NCBI RefSeq assembly: GCF_033807575.1
Contig: NC_084718.1
Location: 20,291,991-20,355,990, forward strand
Direction: 5' to 3'
Length of the DNA stretch: 64,000 bases
Origin: Cydia pomonella
Lineage: Eukaryota > Arthropoda > Insecta > Lepidoptera > Tortricidae
The position numbers and the translations under genes are program-made. The notes beneath the pieces were generated by a model that was given only the letters and a program-made list of their open reading frames with translations, did no database searches and was not told the origin of the DNA. Position 1 is the stretch's first letter. Each line of letters begins with the position of its first letter. Positions 11,399 to 22,852 of this stretch are shown here, in pieces.

Positions 11399-11402
11399 TT
11401 AA

Positions 11403-12780
11403 GCTGTTTTCTTAATAACTATACAGTACTTATTGTTAAACGTCAACTCAAACAGTTACCTCCTTTAGTCCGGTCGCCCAGTGCCTCAAACTAGTAAACA
11501 ACAACCAATATCAAACGAAAATCTACCTAATTATCTACGTAACACTATAATTTATCCATTGACAAACTTTACCAACATAATTGCAACCAGTTACACCCTT
11601 ATTTCCTAAGAAACATGGTTGAGTATAGTTTAAACAAGTGAATAGATAAAATGGTTCAATTGATAAACTTTACCAACATACTTGCATTCAATCACACTCT
11701 TATTGCTAACATTATAAAGTTGATTGTAGCTTGATGGAGAGGTTAGAGAAAGAAGTTTTGTGATAATAATAATGCGTGGTGCGTAGCGACAGCGAGCTGG
11801 CGACAGCGCGCAGCGCGATGGCATAGAATATGGACGTGAACATGACAAAGTTTTCTGCCTACGCCAGTGGTTATACTGAGGGCCTACCGCGAACAACGTT
11901 CGAAGTGTTGCCTCTCTGTCACACTTGTAAATTCGTACTTAAGTGTGATAGGTAGGGAGGCAACTCTGGTTATTTAGTTCTTCACATTGGATGCGGATCC
12001 ACACCCTGGTGTGGGGCATTGCTCTATAGTTGCATAGCGCTGTCTCGTTCACACACAAGAGCGCTGTGTGATTCCGCATCTGTTAGATAACCAGCATAAT
12101 ATATCAATTTATAACTTAAGTAATATTTTAACTACTACCGAATATTACAAGTGTTGCAAAGAAAATATTGAAAAATAGTTGTTACAAGTAGTTTTTATTG
12201 ATATAAACATATAGAAAGCATACTTTTTCAATTAAGAAAACTTGTTTTTTCCAGTTCTTATAACACTGCTTAACGAATTATCACATGAAATTAAAAAGTA
12301 GAGAAAACGCTAAAAAACATTTTGAAAAAAGAATTAACTAGAGTGCATAGGCTCTTTAGTTTTATTGATTAATTATTTAATTATTTTTCAGGTGTAAGTA
12401 TCAGCATGGGAGTTAAGGATATACGGATCTTCTTAAAGGTAATAAAATTAAATATCGCATATCGGACACTCAAGTCACAGTCACAGTCACTCTTTCGTTC
12501 AATCACCAACTTTTCTGCATTTTACGCTCTAGTGTGTTCTTGTAATCATTCACTTCAATCTTCAATTCTCCTTTCGACACCCAATAATATTATAAATATA
12601 ATATCATAGATAGGTGATATAAATAAGGCTTCTTATACAAAAAATACTCTTATTTTACCATAATGTAATTTGTAGTGTTTAGTTTTATACTCAAAATATA
12701 TTTTACTCTATCATAGGTAATGAATGATATCATAGGTAATGATGATATATTTTGAGTATAGAGTAAAATATATTTTTATA
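11403..12780. other. intergenic with decayed repeats
   Basis: An imperfect duplication places CAAACTTTACCAACATAATTGCA at 11570 and a diverged copy at 11662. GC-rich patch at 11775-11825. 11890-12100 contains a GTGTTGCCTCTCTGTC...GGGAGGCAAC inverted pair and a TGGTTAT...ATAACCAG pair, likely small MITEs. 12690-12775 folds on itself (TACTCAAAATATATTTTACT versus its inverse). No gene supported. Confidence 0.4.
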
Positions 12781-12784
12781 ATAT

Positions 12785-12885
12785 GTATGCTAGTTTTAAG
12801 GTATTTTTCTATGGGCCACTAGTTGCCTGAAATAAAGATTTTCATGAATTAATTTATACAATCATTTCATTTCATTCATTATGTA
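12785..12885 (+). mobile_element. LINE 3' end with (ATTTC)n tail
   Basis: CTATGGGCCACTAGTTGCCTGAAATAAAG followed by an ATTTCATTTCATT tail; a 3' UTR end type frequent in lepidopteran LINEs. Confidence 0.5.
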
Positions 12886-13029
12886 TGATAGAGTCACGCA
12901 ACATAGGCACAGTGGTTGCCGATTTGCGGAAAAATGCCCAGCATAACTAACTACCTATGAATGAATCTGTTTTTGTTGATTACTTTTCGCATAACATTCA
13001 CCTTTTTTACACTCGTTGTTACATCTACA

Positions 13030-13164
13030 CCATTTCTACCTATTCCCACATCTGCGCGGCCCGCGCTCCGTGTTAGCCACGGCTCACACCGCGCGCGATG
13101 GCAACGTCGCTATATCTCGCATCGCGCAGTATCGCGCCGCCTTCGCTTTGGTTCGCTCGCCACC
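13030..13164 (+). promoter_or_regulatory. GC-rich promoter/5' UTR of the MADF-BESS gene
   Basis: A sharp GC-rich stretch (GCGCGGCCCGCGCTCC, CACCGCGCGCGATGG, CGCGCCGCC) directly precedes the ATG at 13165 in AT-rich surroundings. The start codon sits in CGCCACCATGT, close to the metazoan Kozak consensus. An upstream ATG at 13100 lies in another frame. No TATA box is obvious, as usual for CpG-rich housekeeping-type promoters. Confidence 0.55.
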
Positions 13165-16100
13165 ATGTCGAAGATCTACAGAGAAAAACTCATCGACGAA
13201 GTGAAAAAATATCCGGTTCTGTATGACACTAGGCATGAGAACCATAGAGATATTGATGTGAGAGATCGCTGTTGGGCAGAGATATCGGAACGGTTGGGAG
13301 AGAACAGTGAGTTTTAAACCTAATTTGCTTTACTTTAGAGTTCCTATTCGTATGTCCTTAAGTAAAAGTATCGGAGTGCTTGAGGATGAACAGTTGATTT
13401 TGAACGGTAATCACATAGTATTAAAGTTCAAGTTTAATTGTAGTGTTTAGACTCGCTTCGTTGCGCGTTAACTGTGCTCAGTGCGAATTTGTTAGCTCAT
13501 TTAATTTTAAGTTTTATATAGTTCTAATTGAGTTGAGATTTGACTGAAGGGCTGTAGTGAACAAGCGTGGTTAGAACCAATGTGTTTTTGAGTTTCGAGT
13601 TTTATGGCGTTGATTGTAAGGTTGAAAGTTGTGTAACGAGTAAATACCGGTTTGATCGGAGCTATTATGCATCAGCTGTTCTAGTGCCAAGGTTATGATA
13701 CAGATCGAATACGAAAACGAGAGATAGGTATAATATTGCTAATTCGAGATCTAAAAAACCTCGGCTACAATATCGGATTTCTAGGTACCTATTTGACATT
13801 CATTAGGAACAGCTAGGGAACAGTTTTGGGCGTAAGTAACTTTTGTTTCTTGTTGCACAATATCGGTACCTTCTACTACATATTATAAAGACAACATTGA
13901 AATGAAAAATGAAATGATTAGAATGTATCTAACCGTTAATTCAACAGTCATCAGATATATAATTGGTACTTTGCCAATTAATAAACATATTTGGGTCATT
14001 CTACTTTTTTTCTAGGTTTTTGCGATTTCAAAGAATCTTGAAATTTTAATATTCGTAACGTATCTAATGCGTTTTAACTTACGCTAGCAACTAAAACATG
14101 ATAAACGCAGAATATTTGACCCTTGACTTTTTTTTTATAGCCTGGAGTATGCATACATACAACTACGTTACCGTCCCTGCCCTTTTACTTATAATGAATG
14201 AATGAATGAATGAATATTTATTGCATGTCACATGACAACTGTGTTACTTATAAAATAAATAGATAAAATATATTTTTTACCTTGGTTCCAAGGTTTCGTT
14301 AGTGCGGCATTAAAATGTGCTTTATATTGATATACAATTAAAAAAAATATAAATCAAAAACTTGCTACTGGGGACAAAAAAACCTGCAGAAAGTAGAATG
14401 ACCCATTTTTATATAAAATTAATAAACATATTTTTGCCCTTTTATCTTGACTGTCAAATGTCACCTTCAAGAAAAGAGCGTACTCCCAACATAAATGCCG
14501 GTCACGCACTTACAACTCTGGCGTTGCGAGTGTCCATGGGCGGCGGTAATCGCTTACCATCAGGTGATCCGTCTGCTGGTTTGCCTCCTATATCCTTCCT
14601 TGACAAACTTTCATCTTCATCAACTTAATGATTCACACTTGGTATAATTATGTATGTATTAATATATATGTATGTTTATTTGTATTAAGTATATGTGTAA
14701 GTTTATCTATATATAGTTTATATTCATATATAGTCTCGGTTACAAATTCATTTACTATAAAAGACACTGCACCTACTTAATCTTTCTGGTTTAACCCATT
14801 GGTTGACTGGTAGAGAATGCCTTAAGGCATTAAGTCCGCCATTTGTACCTTCATGTATTGTGCAATAAAGATTAAATAAATAAATAAATATATCTTAACC
14901 CTTAATTTGACGGTGTCCGGTGTGGCGGTCAACTCATTTGAAAAAATATGACAGGTTTTCGTGAAAATATTTAGTATATTTTCACATGGCAATCGATTTT
15001 TGTATTTCTGCGAAAGGGTAGAAAAATATAGTTGAAGTACCCTCAATGTCATTATATTAGTTAATCTGTAAGATGGCATCGCCTCGTACGTCAGTTGTTT
15101 TTACCAAGGTATATATGCGTTTATCTCTGTTATTTTGCAAAAGTTTCAAGTCAATTTGAATCAAAATAATAATCTTTGTTATATAATTGAAAGGAACTAC
15201 TGTTATAAAATTGCATTTTATTACTTTGTCATTCTCTAAACGGCCGCAAAACCATCAAGAAAGAAAAAAGTTGTGTTTAAGTTTCACATGACTTTAGTTA
15301 AACTTATGCTTGTTCAGTTTCAAATTGATGGTCGTTTACAGGCGAGATTCTAAAGCGAGAATGGAAAATCCTCCGCGACTCTCTTCGACAGTCCCTCAAG
15401 AAATGTAAACAAGGAGTCACTACCAAAGCGGGCACACCGTGCAAGAAGTGGCGGTTTCAGAACCGCATGTCCTTCGTGCTACCGTACATGACCATCCGAA
15501 GGTAATATGTAAATAATAAATAATAATAAGTATCTCAAGAAATGTAAACAAGGAGTTACTACCAAAGCGGGCACACCGTGCAAGAAGTGGCGGTTTCAGA
15601 ACCGCATGTCCTTCGTGCTACCGTACATGAACCTCCGAAGGTAATATGTAAATAATAATAAGTATCTCAAGAAATGTAAACAAGGAGTTACTACTAAAGC
15701 GGGCACACCGTGCAAGGAGTGGCGGTTTCAGAACCGCATGTCCTTCGTGCTACCGTACATGACCATCCGAAGGTAATATGTAAATAATAATAAGTATCTC
15801 AAGAAATGTAAACAAGGAGTTACTACCAAAGCGGGCACACCGTGCAAGAAGTGGCGGTTTCAGAACCGCATGTCCTTCGTGCTACCGTACATGACCATCC
15901 GAAGGTAATATGTAAATAATAAATAATAATAAGTATCTCAAGAAATGTAAACAAGGAGTTACTACCAAAGCGGGCACACCGTGCAAGAAGTGGCAGTTTC
16001 AGAACCGCATGTCCTTCGTGCTACCGTACATGACCATCCGAAGGTAATACATGTAAAAACTTATATTACTTATTATGCGTATACGTAGCGTAAAAGATTG

Positions 16101-18309
16101 GCATGTTGGCTACGCACCCATGTTGCCTAGCCAAGATGCCAATCGTTTGCGTATATTAGTGCGATAGAGAGACATACTGTTTCGTTGTCGTAACGTAATC
16201 GATTGGCATGTTGGCTATGCACCCATGGTGCCTAGCCAAAATGCCAATCATTTGCGTATATTAGTGCGTTAGAGAGTCATATAGTATAAGTAAGTATCTC
16301 AAGAAATGTAAACAAGGACTCACTACTCAAGCGAGCACACCGTGTAAGAAGTGGAGGTTTCCGAACATCATCTTTTTCGTTTGGAAAGTTTCTGGATGAG
16401 ATTGGCTCAGGACCGGGATAAGTGGCGTACTAGAAGAGAGGCCTATGCTCAGCAGTGGGCGATAAAATGCTGACATCAGCCCGCGTAGCCAAAGTGCCAA
16501 TCGTTAACGCTCCGTAGCGTAGCGTAGTCATCTCTCTCTATTATTCTTCCATAATAGTGCGACAGTGACAGTTGCGTTTCGTTCGCTACGGAGGCATGTT
16601 GGCTACGCGGGCAGGAGTTAAAACGAAATTACATATTATATGCACTAAGCAGCATGACTAATGTGGCGAGTATTTAGAGCGAAGCGTTCGAAGACTGAGC
16701 GGGCAGCATATTAAACCTAAGGAATCTGCCCGACTACCAGCGAAATATCGACTAGCAATCGATTATTTCCTCGCGTGCACGTGTATGTTGATTCCGAATG
16801 AAATAGAGAAGACTTATTTTGTTCTTTGCTGGCTGTTCAGTGCTAAACATATTTTTTTTAAAGATAAAACACCCACAAAAATGCGCGTACACCGCTTTTT
16901 GCAGAAGACGCCTAAAGTTTTTGTAATAACAATTTCAGCCAACCAAATGTTAATGAGAAATCGCAGTATCTTTTGTATTTAATTTTATATTACTTTCTGC
17001 TCTGAAAAATAGCTTGATTCTTTCTCTATTTCCACCGACGCTTTTAATATCTGTAACATTTCAGAACGCAAAGACGAGTAAAAGACGTAAAGATCGACGA
17101 AACAGAAAAGGACATACAATCAGAAGCAGAGTCGGAAGCCTGGGACACTGGCTACGGCGACCAGGATTCCTTGGAGCTGTTCTTCGCCAGCGTCTGCCAG
17201 AGCACCAAGAGACTGCCTAAAACTTATCAGAATCAGGTTCGTTCTTATACCAATTGTCTATAAACGGCCACTTTGGATGAATAAGTACTAAAATTTCATT
17301 GTCTTTATTTGTCCTTTTCAAAATAGCTTATTCATAAATGCTTAAATATGAAATGGTTTCTTTCTTGAATTGGTCCAATACATTTACGGATTGTTGGATA
17401 ATATTGGATTCATGTAGTTAACCCGAGTTTTAGGTACTAAGACGATACCACGTCTACTCGTATTTGAGGTTTAAGCACTTTGAAAATAAGGTGTTTTACG
17501 TAATAAAAATTAGGGATTCCATCTTGAGAACTAGAAGTTTTGGTAAATGGGCAATTTAATCGAAATTAAAGTGAAGAGTAACCAAAGCAAAGGGCCTTCT
17601 AGTCGGTATTAGAGCGTGAACCTGGAGCTGCTGGATATGGCGACTTCCTAGTCAAGGAATCCTTCCTTGGAACTGTTCTTTGCTACCAAGAGCCTACCTG
17701 AAACTTATCGATGCGTCCTTTTACTAATCATGTCTGTTTAAGCTAGAGTCAGACCAAGATAAGTTGGCAGTGGTTTCGACAGCCCAGGCAGTGGAAGTAT
17801 TATTTTAAACGTCAAACTTCTATGGAATTATGATGTTTACTTAACCCTTTCATAGGCGGGGTTATCAAACTCGTTGCCAACTAAGCTTGGTCTGACTGTC
17901 TGACACTTTATTTTTGAGTATAATTACAGTGAGACACCTCACTCGGTTCTCGTATGTTTCTCTTATCTTATTGAATGGTTTAATTATACAGGATTTTGAC
18001 TCTTGGAGACCCAAAACATCTCATAAATTTCGAAGGATAATTTATCAATCATCCTTGGGATCCGTTTTTTTTTTGTAGTCCGACATTTTTGCATTTTTAT
18101 GCTTGTATATACCATGTTGAAGTGCCCTTGTGGCCTCTTTGCTGAATAAATGTTGAAGTTTGAAGTTTAGTGGAAAGGCATAAAAAGAACGATTATTAAT
18201 TTATGACACTGTCACGCAGGTAAAACGGCAAGTCCTCGACGTACTGCTCAGGATAGAAGACGAAGCCGAAGGTTTGGACACCAAGACTGCTCTCAACAGG
18301 AACTTTTAA
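13165..18309 (+). CDS. MADF-BESS domain protein, 4 exons
   Basis: Exons 13165-13306, 15342-15501, 17065-17236, 18220-18309, each bounded by GT/AG (GTGAGT, GTAATA, GTTCGT donors; TTACAG, TTTCAG, CGCAG acceptors). The phases 1, 2, 0 agree and give 187 aa ending in TAA. Residues ~8-100 form a MADF (Myb/SANT-like) DNA-binding domain: LIDEVKKYPVLYD, then CWAEISERLG, ILKREWKILRDSLRQ, and WRFQNRMSFVLPYM. Residues ~137-170 match a BESS protein-interaction motif (DSLELFFASVCQSTKRLP ... VLDVLLRI), split by intron 3. This arrangement matches Adf-1-like insect transcriptional regulators (family knowledge); the target is unknown. Intron 2 contains four extra intact tandem copies of the exon 2 end plus a degenerate one. 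These copies carry donors but lack an in-frame acceptor, so I model only the first. Confidence 0.9.
14196..14260 (-). mobile_element. LINE 3' tail (TTCA)n, reverse
   Basis: In MADF intron 1: (AATG)n followed by AATATTTATTGCATGTCACATGACA, the complement of a LINE 3' end with AATA(A) and a TTCA tail. Confidence 0.45.
14480..14620 (+). mobile_element. LINE 3' coding/UTR remnant
   Basis: In MADF intron 1: CAACATAAATGCCGGTCACG, ACAACTCTGGCGTTGCGAGT, GCTTACCATCAGGTGATCCGTCTG and TTTGCCTCCTATATCC, a recurrent lepidopteran LINE 3' end related in layout to the 10560 family. Confidence 0.6.
14780..14895 (+). mobile_element. LINE 3' end with (AAAT)n tail
   Basis: TTGACTGGTAGAGAATGCCT, TTAAGTCCGCCATTTGTACC, TGTGCAATAAAG and a TAAATAAATAAATA tail; a well-known CR1-like lepidopteran 3' end (general knowledge). 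Confidence 0.7.
15395..16047 (+). repeat. exon-2-derived tandem repeat, five copies
   Basis: Copies start at 15395, 15534, 15666, 15798 and 15937 (periods 139, 132, 132, 139). Each holds the last ~107 nt of MADF exon 2 (CTCAAGAAATGTAAACAAGG to CATCCGAAG), the splice donor GTAATATG, and a short AATAATAA intron stretch. All five keep the coding frame open and differ by only a few substitutions. A sixth degenerate copy begins at 16298. Copies 2-5 are preceded by AATAATAAG rather than a polypyrimidine acceptor. Confidence 0.95.
16086..16612. repeat. hairpin repeats in MADF intron 2
   Basis: Two tandem ~109-bp units (16086 and 16195) each contain GATTGGCATGTTGGCTACGC and its near-inverse GCCTAGCCAAGATGCCAATC. 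A third related hairpin at 16483-16612 has 15-bp ends GCCCGCGTAGCCAA/TTGGCTACGCGGGC. Between them lie the degenerate exon-2 copy (16298-16370) and a LINE end with GAGGCCTATGCTCAGCAGTG (16408-16482). These look like small MITEs with a shared terminus. Confidence 0.7.
17920..18178 (+). mobile_element. LINE 3' UTR with (TTGAAG)n tail
   Basis: In MADF intron 3: CAGTGAGACACCTCACTCGG, CTTGGAGACCCAAAACATCTC, AAGTGCCCTTGTGGCC and GCTGAATAAATGTTGAAGTTTGAAG. Same family as 7851-8245 and 36250-36905; the tail motif differs in each copy. Confidence 0.7.
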
Positions 18310-18589
18310 CTGGTCAGCTTGGTTCTGACCAACTAGCGTCTATTGAGCGCCGGCGTGTAGTCAGTACTATGGAAAATGGCGTCGCTGCGCAGTTGCGCCA
18401 GAGTGGCGTCGAGCAGCAGTCATAGAGTTGACTAGATAGATCGCGAGCTAGGAAACGATTTCCATGACCAATCGCCTCCCGGGCGAAAACTCGTATAGTG
18501 GGAACGGCTATGTATGATGAACCCACGTGGACGTCAGTTGCCGCTCTGTTGGTGGGTTGAGGAATGGCAGCCACCGAAACACGTAAAAA

Positions 18590-19490
18590 GAAATTGTCAT
18601 CGCCTCCCGTATGATACTTAGTCAGATGATAGTTCAGATGCTATTGTTAGTTAAAAATTTTATATCGCTGCGGTAATAACGTCAGCTGGTCGCATGAACA
18701 TGTAAATAATAAGTGCTTTACCTTTTTATAATAGCAATAAAAAATCATGAAACTTTGCATGTAGCATTTCATCAGGTGAAACGCCCGAAACGTCATAACG
18801 GATTACGCAATTTACACATTACGCATACTTGGGGACATAAAGTAGTAAGGAGCGTATTTTTTACATGTTCATTTTACAGCTGACGGTCTTTCCACTGCGA
18901 TACAACTGCTGACGGTTTTTCATTTAAAACAGCATCTAAACTATCTAAACATCTGACCTATCTAAGTATCAGCCGGGAGGCGATGACTGACGAAATAGAC
19001 TCCTGGGCCGCGGTCTAAGACGCCGACGCTCGGCAGACGCTAGTGTGGGGTGGCTCCAAGTGACCAACTCTCTACGCGGCTATCACACTTATCGGGATTG
19101 GGGTTATTCCTACTAATTAGGTACCACCAATTTGTTGCAAGTGGTAACTACTGAGAAACAACATCCCACTTACCATTAAAGCAACTTGATGGCAACTACT
19201 GGGATTTTATTTTCTTCGTTGCTACCACTAGGTAACTAGAGGCAATATCAGTCATCGCCTCCCGGTTGATACTTTTTCATATGATGGTATAGATGCTATC
19301 ATGAATTTAAAAAATAGTCAGCCGGTTCTATCGCGCTGGAAAATCAGTCAGCTGGTCACGTAAACATGTAAAAAAATTGTTTTACAGTCATCGCCTCCCA
19401 ATAGGTACTTTGTCAGTTTAGATGATATTATGAATAAAAAAATTGTCAGCCGGTTGTATAGCGGTGGAAAGACCGTCAGCTGACGGTTTT
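18590..19490. mobile_element. cluster of 'CATCGCCTCCC' MITEs
   Basis: Direct copies at 18597, 19253 and 19386 start (G)TCATCGCCTCCC and continue with GTCAGATGATAG..., GTCAGCCGGTT and TCAGCTG. An inverted copy at 18890-18985 ends AGCCGGGAGGCGATGACTGA. The 18597 and 18890 copies form the arms of a foldback. No coding capacity. Confidence 0.6.
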
Positions 19491-19570
19491 TTAAATACAG
19501 ATCTGTTCTTGGCTCGCGGTCTATTAGCGAAAGCGTTAAGACGAAAGTGGACCCGCGCAAAATAGGGGTG

Positions 19571-19690
19571 GGAGGGTAGGGTCGGCAACGCGCATGTAAC
19601 TCCTCTGGAGTTGCAGGCGTACATAGGCTACGGATACTGCTTACCATCACGCGGGCCGTATGCTTGATTGCCACCGACGTACAACACAAC
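19571..19690 (+). mobile_element. LINE 3' end, 'TAGGGTCGGCAACGCG' family
   Basis: Same 3' end as 10560-10690, from TAGGGTCGGCAACGCGCATG to TTGCCACCGACGTA, here without a poly(A) tail. Confidence 0.75.
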
Positions 19691-20340
19691 TAGTTTTAAG
19701 TAATTTGTTATCACAATTATACATTTACTTATTTATTACACTTTTATTTCATTATTGCCCAGTAGCTTAAATTCCATATTTTACGACCAGGATAGACGTA
19801 TAACAAGACATCTAACAGGAAATAATATGGAAGCCAGTAAGCACCGAGCGGCAGATGAGCCGTCTGGCCTTAAACCGGAGATCTTGATTTAATTCGAACT
19901 ACCAGGTAAACCCTCGAATAAGAATTGTGTCATTGTCACATATTCAATACAAGTACATAAGAAACTATAACAAAGTTACATAACAGAAAAAAAATAAAAA
20001 CAATAATAATTTATACAAATCAAACAAAGGATTCCAGTCTCAGCGTGTGCTGGGCCGAGATGCTCGGCGCTGGTTTTCAGACCGGTCCCCATTGACTTAT
20101 TACTACGTAAAGAAGGGCCTTACAAGCATTACGAATGGGGCCAACACATTAGAGACAAATCGCGTTGTGCGACGAATGCGAGCCCATCGTGCAGTGATTG
20201 CAAAACTCATTCGCCTTTTGTACAACTTTTATTATGCAAAAAAGTTTAAATAAATAAATGTTTGAATAATATATGTAGTTTATTTCTCATTGTTTGTAGA
20301 TTATATTTACCTAAATTAATTTATATACTTTACACTTGTG
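19691..20340. other. unclassified, possible LINE debris
   Basis: The + strand ORF 20047-20253 encodes an Arg-rich end (VVRRMRAHRAVIAKLIRLLY) that I cannot assign. 19840-19890 resembles LINE 3' coding debris. No splice signals support a host exon. Confidence 0.3.
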
Positions 20341-20645
20341 GTTTTGTACTGGCCTATAACTTTATTTCTAGCCACTGAATCGCTATCTGAAGGTTGTCTG
20401 GAAGTGATCGCTTTTTAGCGATAAGTCCGCCTGTTGTTACCTACCCACTTATCTCCTGTCTTTGTTTGTAACATGTATTTTTCGTTGTTGTGCACAATCA
20501 AGTATTTTATTATATTTATAATTCTGAGTATTCTGGGAATACTAGCTTAATGGGACGGGCCAAAGCCAAGTGCACCCTTTGTTACGTTTAGGATGTATGA
20601 TAAATAAAAAAAAAATAAAAAAAGAAAAAAAAAAAAAAAAATGAT
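20340..20645 (+). mobile_element. LINE 3' UTR, 'GTCTGGAAG..CGATAAG' family
   Basis: GGTTGTCTGGAAGTGATCGC, TTTTTAGCGATAAGTCCGCC, GTTGTTACC, then an AATAAA and A-rich tail ending near 20640. The same core recurs at 59565-59615. Confidence 0.65.
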
Positions 20646-20656
20646 AAATAATGAAC

Positions 20657-21313
20657 TGGATAATTCCACGAGACTGTAACGCCAGTTACCAATTCTTTCG
20701 TCTGTTCTTACATTAATTAAGCAAATTTAAGTGTCTATATGTCTGGCGTAGCCCTACAGGATATCTGGATACTTAAATTTGCTTAATTTACACACGAAAG
20801 AATAGGGTTGTTTCCATCTACAAATCTCAGGGCAGAATTGTATCCCAATAAATTCTTTTGGATTATAAGAACATGTTAAACTACTTTTAGGGGACCTGTA
20901 ATGACCATATTTTTGTAAATATTGGATTTAAAATATCTTTTGGCACACGTCACGTGACCAAACTCGAAACGTCTTTGAAGATTCTGATGACGTCACAACT
21001 CTCGGACTGACACTGTTGACAGTTACGCGATAAACAACAAATGACAAATGTCAGTTGACAGTTCGTATCTTCTACGTGTGTATGTAGTTGTGTCAAACCG
21101 TAAACGGTGACGTCACACAATTTTCAAAGAGCGTTTTGGGCGCGAAAGCATCTGCCAAAATATATTTTGTTAATTTAACATATTTAAAGCCGTATTAGTA
21201 TAAAAGTTGAATTTTAGGGTAACTTTTAGTTAATATAGAACGTAATACAAGCGTTTCGAAAAACTGGAAACAACCCTATTGGTAATTGATGTTACAGTGT
21301 CATGGAATTACCC
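20657..21313. mobile_element. long-hairpin MITE split by a mariner-type MITE
   Basis: The outer element has inverted ends of ~48 bp (GGATAATTCCACGAGACTGT...AATTCTTTCGT and its complement at 21280-21313), and inner arms TAAGCAAATTTAAGT/ACTTAAATTTGCTTA. Its right arm is separated from the rest by the 472-bp insertion at 20805-21276. Removing the insertion restores a continuous foldback. Confidence 0.8.
20805..21276. mobile_element. TA-flanked MITE (Tc1/mariner-type), copy 1
   Basis: Ends GGGTTGTTTCCA/TGGAAACAACCC flanked by TA at 20803-20804 and 21277-21278. Non-coding, with ACGTCACGTGACC, GATGACGTCACAAC and GTGACGTCACAC inside. Nearly identical to copy 2 at 30384-30858, indicating recent activity. 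Confidence 0.85.
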
Positions 21314-21769
21314 AACTAAGGTTTCGATTTTGAGGACATGCAGACGATTGAATGGGTACCTAATGGTAAGTTTGTATTAACTGTGACTGTTTGCAGTTGT
21401 GAATTAGGGAGTTGTATAATCACTGTGTAAGAATGTTCCGACTATCCTAAAGTATTTAGAATTGCAACCTTCTACATTACAACATAAGAAGAAATATTTT
21501 TATTTATATGAACGGGCCTATCTTTACTTTTGAAATCTTAGTCGGTCCTAGACTATGACGGCCGGAGGACTCACGTATTATGAAGTTGAATAAACGTTGG
21601 ACATGTTTCGATCCGTTTTTAGAATCTTCAACTGGAGCATTTTGACTTGACGTCGCGGCTTGTATCTTTACATCTTATATTTTAAGAGAGGTATGGGCAT
21701 TGTGAATGTCATCTCGCTTTGTGTGGTAGGGCACAGCACAGCGGATGTCATTCCAGATCTAGAGCAGAG

Positions 21770-21998
21770 CCCAACTGGGGAAGTACCTCCACCTTACAGA
21801 AAACCGCAGCCAAATAACACTAGACCCTACTCATAGTGTTGTGTTCCTGCCGGTGAGTAAGGTTGCCAGAGCTCAACGAGGGTGGGAGGGGGTTAGGGTC
21901 GGCAACGTGGAGTTGCAGGCGTACATAGGCTACGGATACTGCTTACCATCAGGCGGGCCGTATGCTTGTTTGCCACCGACGTAGTATTAAAAAAAAAA
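21770..21998 (+). mobile_element. LINE 3' end with poly(A)
   Basis: Longer member of the TAGGGTCGGCAACG family. It begins CCCAACTGGGGAAGTACCTC, continues through AGTGTTGTGTTCCTGCCGGT and GAGCTCAACGAGGGTG, and ends GACGTAGTATT plus A16. Confidence 0.75.
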
Positions 21999-22002
21999 AA
22001 AA

Positions 22003-22160
22003 AACATCGTCGCACGCACACTTAAAAGCCCCGACTGACGCACTGAGAAACGGGTCGAGATTTTGTTTGAGTGTGCGTGCGGCGACGCGTAGATACTATG
22101 GCGCACACATACAAGCCGCGCGCGATGCGTTTGTATGAAGATAACCTACTTCCCCACTCT
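22003..22160. repeat. short inverted repeat, CGTCGCACGCACAC arms
   Basis: Arms ATCGTCGCACGCACACTT (22005) and GTGTGCGTGCGGCGACG (22067) face each other across ~45 bp; probable MITE next to the minisatellite. Confidence 0.5.
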
Positions 22161-22384
22161 TTGTACTATGACTGGAGCACCAACTGCGCTCATTGTACTA
22201 TGACTGGAGCACCAACTGCGCTCATTGTACTATGACTGGAGCACCAACTGCGCTCATTGTACTATGACTGGAGCACCAACTGCACTCATTGTACTATGAC
22301 TGGAGCACCAACTGCGCTCATTGTACTATGACTGGAGCACCAACTGCGCTCATTGTACTATGACTGGAGCACCAACTGCGCTCA
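22161..22384 (+). repeat. 32-bp minisatellite, seven copies
   Basis: Unit TTGTACTATGACTGGAGCAC plus CAACTGCGCTCA, repeated seven times with one substitution (TGCACTCA in copy 4). The near-perfect identity implies recent expansion or gene conversion. Confidence 0.95.
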
Positions 22385-22469
22385 ACACGTCGCGCGCTCG
22401 ATCAGTAGAGACGGTGCAGACGCAGATCCTCAGTGGAGCGATGCCGTGGGTTTACCTGATAGTCCGAAT

Positions 22470-22775
22470 CATACAAACCTTAGTTACGCTCTTATTTTAA
22501 AACGACTAGCTAGATTGTTCTGAAACTTTGTACTTACAATAGGCTAAGGTATATCTAGGGCTGTAATTAGTTTATGTAGCCTCAGATACCATAGTTAAGA
22601 AACTACAGCGAATTTAATTTTTCATGCATAACTTGTTTTTGGTCTATTTCGTTTGTTATAAAGGATCTATATAAACTAATTACAGGTATAGATATACCTT
22701 ATGACATTGTACGTGCAAAGTTTTATTTCAGTCCAACACGTAGTTTTAAAATGAGAACGAAACTCCGTCTTGTAA
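22470..22775. mobile_element. foldback MITE
   Basis: The left half (TTAGTTACGCTCTTATTTTAAAACGACTAG..., CTAAGGTATATCTAGGGCTGTAATTAGTTTAT) matches the inverse of the right half (ATAAACTAATTACAGGTATAGATATACCTTA..., GTTTTAAAATGAGAACGAAACT). Arms ~120 bp around a ~60-bp centre. Lies just downstream of the gene A stop codon. Confidence 0.65.
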
Positions 22776-22852
22776 TTCGGCCGACCTTGCTGCGGACTCT
22801 TAAAGCCACCGCCTGTCTTTCGGTGCTTACTGACTAGTTAACTTTCATATTA

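Noticed and set aside
12961..13317. 118-codon ORF as the MADF protein start
   Set aside because: The upstream part has no MADF similarity and lies in the GC-rich promoter; the Kozak-type ATG at 13165 starts the domain.
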